A stretch of DNA of 64,000 nucleotides, taken from contig CM072871.1 in NCBI GenBank assembly GCA_036937835.1, forward strand, positions 859,001 through 923,000, written 5' to 3'. The notes beneath the pieces are model-generated. The model was not told where the DNA came from and did no database searches. It worked only from the letters and a program-made list of their open reading frames with translations. A program made the position numbers and the translations under genes. This document shows positions 61,901 through 64,000 of the stretch, in pieces; the stretch's first letter is position 1, and every line of letters starts with the position of its first letter. The stretch comes from Pampus argenteus. Taxonomy: Eukaryota; Chordata; Actinopteri; Scombriformes; Stromateidae.

Positions 61901-63067
61901 ACAGGCTATTTACAGTCTCCACCTCACCTGACGTACACACTAAAAAACTCCCAGAACGGGTCAACACTTCATCCACTCCTTTGAAAACTATTGTTTTGTA
62001 TGTTTAGGAGTGACTAACATGTTTGGCCAGCTGCACAAGTTTAACCATGTTAAAAATAATCTCTTAACAATGTAGACCAAGTCACTGCTTAGCCTCAAAC
62101 CATCAGGGTCAACAAGGTGGAAAAATCACAGTTTGAACATCTGCGGTCAAAAACTGAGCACAAACGTACGGCGTCATCTGTGAGCGTTGTGTTACAGATC
62201 TAGATAATAAAACTAAACTAGTACACAGAGACTAAAGGACAACGTAATGGTATTTAAAAAAATCAAAGTATTACACACAAAAAGTGACACATTAGGTCGC
62301 TTCACATGACAATAACACATGTATGTGACAAATAGCAACCAGTTTAACTCGTGCTGTGATTCATTTAGCAATGAAGCAGTTCTGTAAATATTTTCCACTT
62401 CCTCTCAAAGGTCAGCTTGTCTAACAGCACAAAAATAAAGGACAAAAAACAACATACAGCTCAGTGTCAAAACGTCAGATAGCATGAAAACGAATGCAAC
62501 AGCTCGTATGCTTGATAACGCAGTATTTAACCATCCTGTTACTACATAGAGAGCATAAACTATTGGCATTGTGATGACTGTGTATGTAATAGATGGATGA
62601 TCAATAGCTACACACTTTAAATAAATATTAATTATAACTTTCACTGATTTACTTGATAATCCAGAGGAGGCATATTACTGGAGGATCCAGGACTGAACTG
62701 CTTCAGATACTTACTCTGTTTTCCTTCGCTGCTTGTTATCAAATATTTCATTAAGGTTGATGGACCTCTGACCCAGGAACTTGTCCATCCCGACCAAGGA
62801 CCGATGCATCACTATGAAGCAGAGTTCATACACTTCAGGGTTGCCCTCTAGAAGTAAACCAGGTAGCTCAAAGGAGGCTTCTTCTCTCCAGACAGGGTCC
62901 AGCGTCTTCTCGGCCACTGATGTCGAGTACTTTTCCTTCCCCAGCTGGATGATAGTGTAGGCGTCATTGGTGCCATTTTTGCCCTTGGGCTGTAAACCGG
63001 TTGCTTGAAGAACAGTGGCTTGGACATGGGTTGGAAACCACTTCTGAGACTGCTCGCCCAGCGACAT
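54538..63067 (-). CDS. rab11fip2: Rab11 family-interacting protein 2 (class I FIP), five coding exons
   Basis: Adaptor that binds Rab11 GTPases on recycling endosomes and, in mammals, links them to myosin Vb and EH-domain proteins. Coding join on the minus strand: 63067-62715, 60110-59710, 58807-58453, 56937-56865, 54762-54538. The lengths (353, 401, 355, 73, 225) sum to 1407 nt, or 468 residues plus TAA. Every junction is GT/AG and the phases agree. Domains: C2 at about residues 8-115; basic stretch with RNNMTASMFDLSM at 144-156 and SPFSKLKDKMKGRK at 162-175; HSMSDL at 228-233, matching the region of the MARK2-phosphorylated serine in the mammalian protein; NPF motifs at 297-299, 350-352 and 361-363; Rab11-binding helix RELEDYIDNLLVRVMEE at 431-447. 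Human FIP2 is 512 residues, so this product is somewhat shorter. The start is the first ATG after an in-frame TAA (63080-63082). Identity comes from recalled family sequence; exon 4 is the least certain part. Confidence 0.95.
55718..55766. repeat. (CA)n microsatellite
   Basis: About 24 uninterrupted CA units in rab11fip2 intron 4. Confidence 0.95.
55876..55937. repeat. (CA)n microsatellite with CACG variants
   Basis: A CACG/CGCA-rich left part grades into pure CA. It lies about 110 bases from another CA tract in the same orientation. Confidence 0.95.
56040..56760. promoter_or_regulatory. candidate conserved non-coding block in rab11fip2 intron 4
   Basis: Unique sequence with homeodomain-type motifs (GGTTAATTAGGGCC near 56162, GCTAATTAGTTGAATGG near 56635) and a compact CAGCATGCACAGGGGCACATG stretch. 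It abuts CA repeats but contains no repeat itself. Enhancer function is inference. Confidence 0.3.
56865..56937 (-). CDS. rab11fip2: rab11fip2 coding exon 4 (short, lysine-rich)
   Basis: A 73-nt exon inferred from a TTTGCAG acceptor with an upstream pyrimidine tract, a GTAAGA donor at 56864-56859, and perfect phase fit (2 bases in, 0 out). It gives SDKKPTGNENITFGQ followed by a lysine-rich tail to residue 394. Without it, exon 3 (phase 2) cannot join exon 5 (phase 0) in frame. I do not recognise its peptide in the human protein, where I recall a different segment carrying another NPF. It could be a teleost-specific or alternatively used exon. Confidence 0.7.
56938..58452 (-). other. rab11fip2: rab11fip2 intron 3
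   Basis: A 1.5-kb intron. Its middle third is a foldback repeat (about 57640-58165); the flanks look unique. Confidence 0.8.
57640..58165. mobile_element. non-autonomous foldback/MITE-like element in intron 3
   Basis: The left arm at 57708-57734 (CTGTAATCATCCTCCTGTTC...) reappears inverted at 58109-58136 with one inserted G. Further inward, CTCCATCACT and a TTTAAAG...TGTGAAGCTTC stretch also pair, so the arms span well over 100 bases around a central unpaired segment. No transposase is present. I recall similar foldback repeats in many teleost genomes but cannot name the family. Ends are approximate. Confidence 0.65.
58453..58807 (-). CDS. rab11fip2: rab11fip2 coding exon 3 (NPF motifs)
   Basis: Encodes residues 252-369 plus two bases of codon 370. 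It contains DPFTDISDTLPQKYATLPRN, a lysine/glutamate run ending KVSLLERVTGKKEGRK, and three NPF tripeptides. NPF motifs are docking sites for EH-domain proteins such as Reps1 and EHD family members. The acceptor is a pyrimidine tract plus CAG (58810-58808). The donor is GTACTG at 58452-58447, weaker than the other donors. Confidence 0.93.
58808..59709 (-). other. rab11fip2: rab11fip2 intron 2
   Basis: A 902-base intron bounded by GTGAGG and TTCCAG. It is AT-rich with no recognisable repeat, RNA gene or motif cluster. Confidence 0.85.
59710..60110 (-). CDS. rab11fip2: rab11fip2 coding exon 2
   Basis: Encodes residues 118-251 plus one base of codon 252. It opens with WYSLESKPGKKRKERGRIQV, the end of the C2 module. 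The strongly conserved FMRNNMTASMFDLSMKEK follows, then a basic KLKDKMKGRK patch, and HSMSDL near residue 229. In mammals this middle part contributes to myosin Vb binding and carries a MARK2 site; both are family knowledge. The acceptor is TTCTAG before 60110, and the donor is GTGAGG at 59709-59704. Confidence 0.93.
60960..61480. promoter_or_regulatory. candidate conserved non-coding block in rab11fip2 intron 1
   Basis: A long unique, higher-GC block in an otherwise AT-rich intron. It stays open in two frames on the plus strand (61115-61400) without resembling a protein, typical of constrained non-coding DNA. It includes GATAATTATGGGC and GGATATATTATCTGG. Conservation is inferred, not measured. 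Confidence 0.35.
61647..61669. repeat. (GT)n microsatellite
   Basis: Short GT dinucleotide tract in rab11fip2 intron 1. Confidence 0.9.
61743..62000. repeat. degraded fish interspersed repeat copy
   Basis: Contains, in order, CCATTCATTCATTTTCTC, GCCGATCCCAGCATGCAC, AGAGGGCGGGTTAAACG, TAGACAGGTCACC and a run of short CACCT-type blocks. This is the order of a widespread fish repeat I recall (cattcattc, then atcccagc, then ggcggggtacaccctggacaggtc). The copy is diverged and lacks the 3' portion. Family name not assigned. Confidence 0.6.
62715..63067 (-). CDS. rab11fip2: rab11fip2 coding exon 1 (C2 domain)
   Basis: Encodes residues 1-117 plus two bases of codon 118, starting MSLGEQSQKWFPTHVQATV. 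It is a C2-type phospholipid-binding domain with the family-typical run YTIIQLGKEKYSTSVAEKTL followed by DPVW. C2 domains of class I FIPs bind phosphatidic acid and PIP3 and help dock vesicles at the plasma membrane. The exon ends at a consensus donor (GTAAGT on the minus strand, 62714-62709). An upstream in-frame GTG (63076-63074) could extend the frame by three codons, but the ATG at 63067 is the better start because family members begin at an ATG here. Confidence 0.95.
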
Positions 63068-63086
63068 CGTCAGCACTGATTATTGA
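63068..63086 (-). other. rab11fip2: rab11fip2 5' UTR part of exon 2 (splice acceptor predicted)
   Basis: On the minus strand, GGCTTTCAG ends at 63087 with a T-rich stretch upstream, giving a plausible acceptor 19 bases before the start codon. This would join the upstream non-coding exon. If there is no splice here, the 5' UTR simply continues upstream. Confidence 0.5.
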
Positions 63087-63171
63087 CTGAAAGCCATTCA
63101 AATCAAACCAAGTGATAATTTATGCTGTTCGCTTTTTTAGTGAGTGTGACGTGCAACAAGCAGCAAACATG

Positions 63172-63210
63172 ATTCATTCATTCATTCGTTCATTCATTCA
63201 TTCGTTTGTT
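63172..63210. repeat. (ATTC)n microsatellite
   Basis: Tandem ATTC/ATTCG units just upstream of the first coding exon, in the predicted 5' intron. Confidence 0.85.
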
Positions 63211-63356
63211 GTCCATGTCAGTGTGGATTGTGTGCATACAGTAGCAATCATTACAAACAATGACAGGTCTGACAAACTGAGCGAGTCTCATCTTCTGTCA
63301 GATCACAGATGTCCAAGCCACTGGTGAGTCATCTGAGAAAACACAGCAGGAAACAC

Positions 63357-63382
63357 ATCAGCATCAGCATCAGCATCAGCAT
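63357..63382. repeat. (CAGCAT)n microsatellite
   Basis: Four to five tandem CAGCAT hexamers in the predicted 5' intron. Confidence 0.85.
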
Positions 63383-63748
63383 CTCTTCCCAGAACCGTCA
63401 TGTGACTCATTTATATTAAAGACATATAATGATTTCAGCCAACAGGAAACATGAAAAAAACACAGATAATTAAATGATGTTGGAAAGTAAATTCATTATC
63501 TACAAACAGGCCTCCTGAAGCTGGACATGAAGGCTGTGATCTCCACATATTACCTCCAAATACATGTAATATAATACATATAATACATACATTAAATATC
63601 AGCACAAGATGAACCAAACTCAGCATCCAGAAAAACAACCGGAGCTGCTACAACATGTTCACACAACAGTTATAGAGATGTTTTATCTACACAAACGTTT
63701 CAATTCACACATTTAGAAGAAAACTGTGTGAAAGTTATATATGTTATG

Positions 63749-63798
63749 TCAGGTCACTTATAACATATATATATATATATATGTTATAAGTGACCTGA
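63749..63798. repeat. 50-bp perfect palindrome with TA core
   Basis: TCAGGTCACTTATAACATAT is mirrored exactly by its reverse complement around a (TA)n centre at 63773/63774. The arms contain AGGTCA (63751-63756) and TGACCT (63791-63796), nuclear-receptor-type half sites in inverted orientation 34 bases apart. It sits about 150 bases inside the predicted first intron and could extrude as a cruciform. Confidence 0.9.
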
Positions 63799-63889
63799 AT
63801 TAAATGAACATGTGACCATGAACTGACACTGAAGCAGCTTTAAACATACATGAACTATTGTTGTTACATGCAGTCAGCCTGCAGGATAA

Positions 63890-63927
63890 CGTTAGCTGCT
63901 AGCTGTTAGCTGCTAGCTGTTAGCTTA
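63890..63927. repeat. short GTTAGCTGCTAGCT tandem
   Basis: About two and a half copies of a 14-base unit in the predicted 5' intron. Simple tandem repeat of no evident function. Confidence 0.7.
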
Positions 63928-63953
63928 TGAGCTACCACACACACACTGCTCAC

Positions 63954-64000
63954 CTCGGCGTCATTTTCACGACACCCTCGCGGCACATTCAGCTCTTCAT
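63954..64000 (-). other. rab11fip2: rab11fip2 non-coding first exon, 3' end (runs off the window)
   Basis: At 63953-63948 the minus strand reads GAG|GTGAGC, a near-perfect splice donor. The sequence on its exon side is CpG-rich (GCCGCGAGGG, GACGCCGAG), unlike the AT-rich DNA beside it, which fits a promoter-proximal first exon. Joined to 63086 it creates a small upstream open frame (ATG ACG CCG AGT CAA TAA). The transcription start lies outside the window. Confidence 0.5.

Larger units (their letters stand above)
60111..62714 (-). other. rab11fip2: rab11fip2 intron 1
   Basis: A 2.6-kb intron. It holds an enhancer-like block (60960-61480), a TGATTGAT PBX/HOX-type motif at 60740-60747, a (GT)n tract at 61647-61669 and a degraded fish interspersed repeat at about 61743-62000. 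The rest (62001-62714) is AT-rich with nothing recognised. Confidence 0.85.

Noticed and set aside
63065..63076. GTG three codons upstream as rab11fip2 start
   Set aside because: Non-ATG starts are rare in vertebrates, and the ATG at 63067-63065 aligns with the family N terminus.

Overview
The window reads as nuclear DNA of a ray-finned fish, probably a percomorph-type teleost. Support comes from one spliced vertebrate gene with GT/AG introns, dense CA/GT/TA microsatellites, and several interspersed repeats of fish-wide type: a tRNA-derived SINE scrap, a hAT transposase relic, a foldback element, and two repeats recalled from teleost genomes. There are no operons, bacterial genes, CRISPR arrays or rRNA genes.

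Right end (about 50.75-64.0 kb, minus strand). This holds the only gene I can support, rab11fip2 (Rab11 family-interacting protein 2, class I). Five coding exons join in frame from 63067 down to 54538 and encode 468 residues: an N-terminal C2 domain, a basic/serine-rich middle, three NPF motifs and a C-terminal Rab11-binding helix. A non-coding first exon is predicted at the window edge (63954-64000+), spliced to 63086. The 3' UTR probably runs about 3.8 kb to a poly(A) signal at 50772-50777. The introns carry CA repeats, a foldback transposon and two enhancer-like blocks.

Rest of the window (about 1-50.7 kb). This is a gene desert. The open frames are short, overlap on both strands and resemble no protein family, apart from the hAT relic at 26.1-26.3 kb. 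Low-complexity tracts and minisatellites alternate with long unique blocks rich in homeodomain, POU, SOX/FOX and TCF/LEF-type motifs, the usual look of conserved developmental enhancers. In human, the 3' side of RAB11FIP2 faces EMX2 across a large desert. I therefore infer, without alignment, that this desert belongs to the emx2 regulatory landscape. The strongest enhancer-like blocks are at 6.3-6.8, 10.2-10.6, 13.1-13.4, 18.7-19.4, 22.1-22.7, 24.1-24.5, 30.5-31.0, 34.4-35.0 and 42.5-43.6 kb. A near-consensus ZNF143 site lies at 35631-35650.

I found no previously undescribed protein system. The most distinctive observations are the ZNF143 site, the enhancer-like blocks, a 50-bp perfect palindrome just inside the rab11fip2 5' region, a two-state 11-bp minisatellite, and a short lysine-rich exon where the human protein (as recalled) has a different segment.
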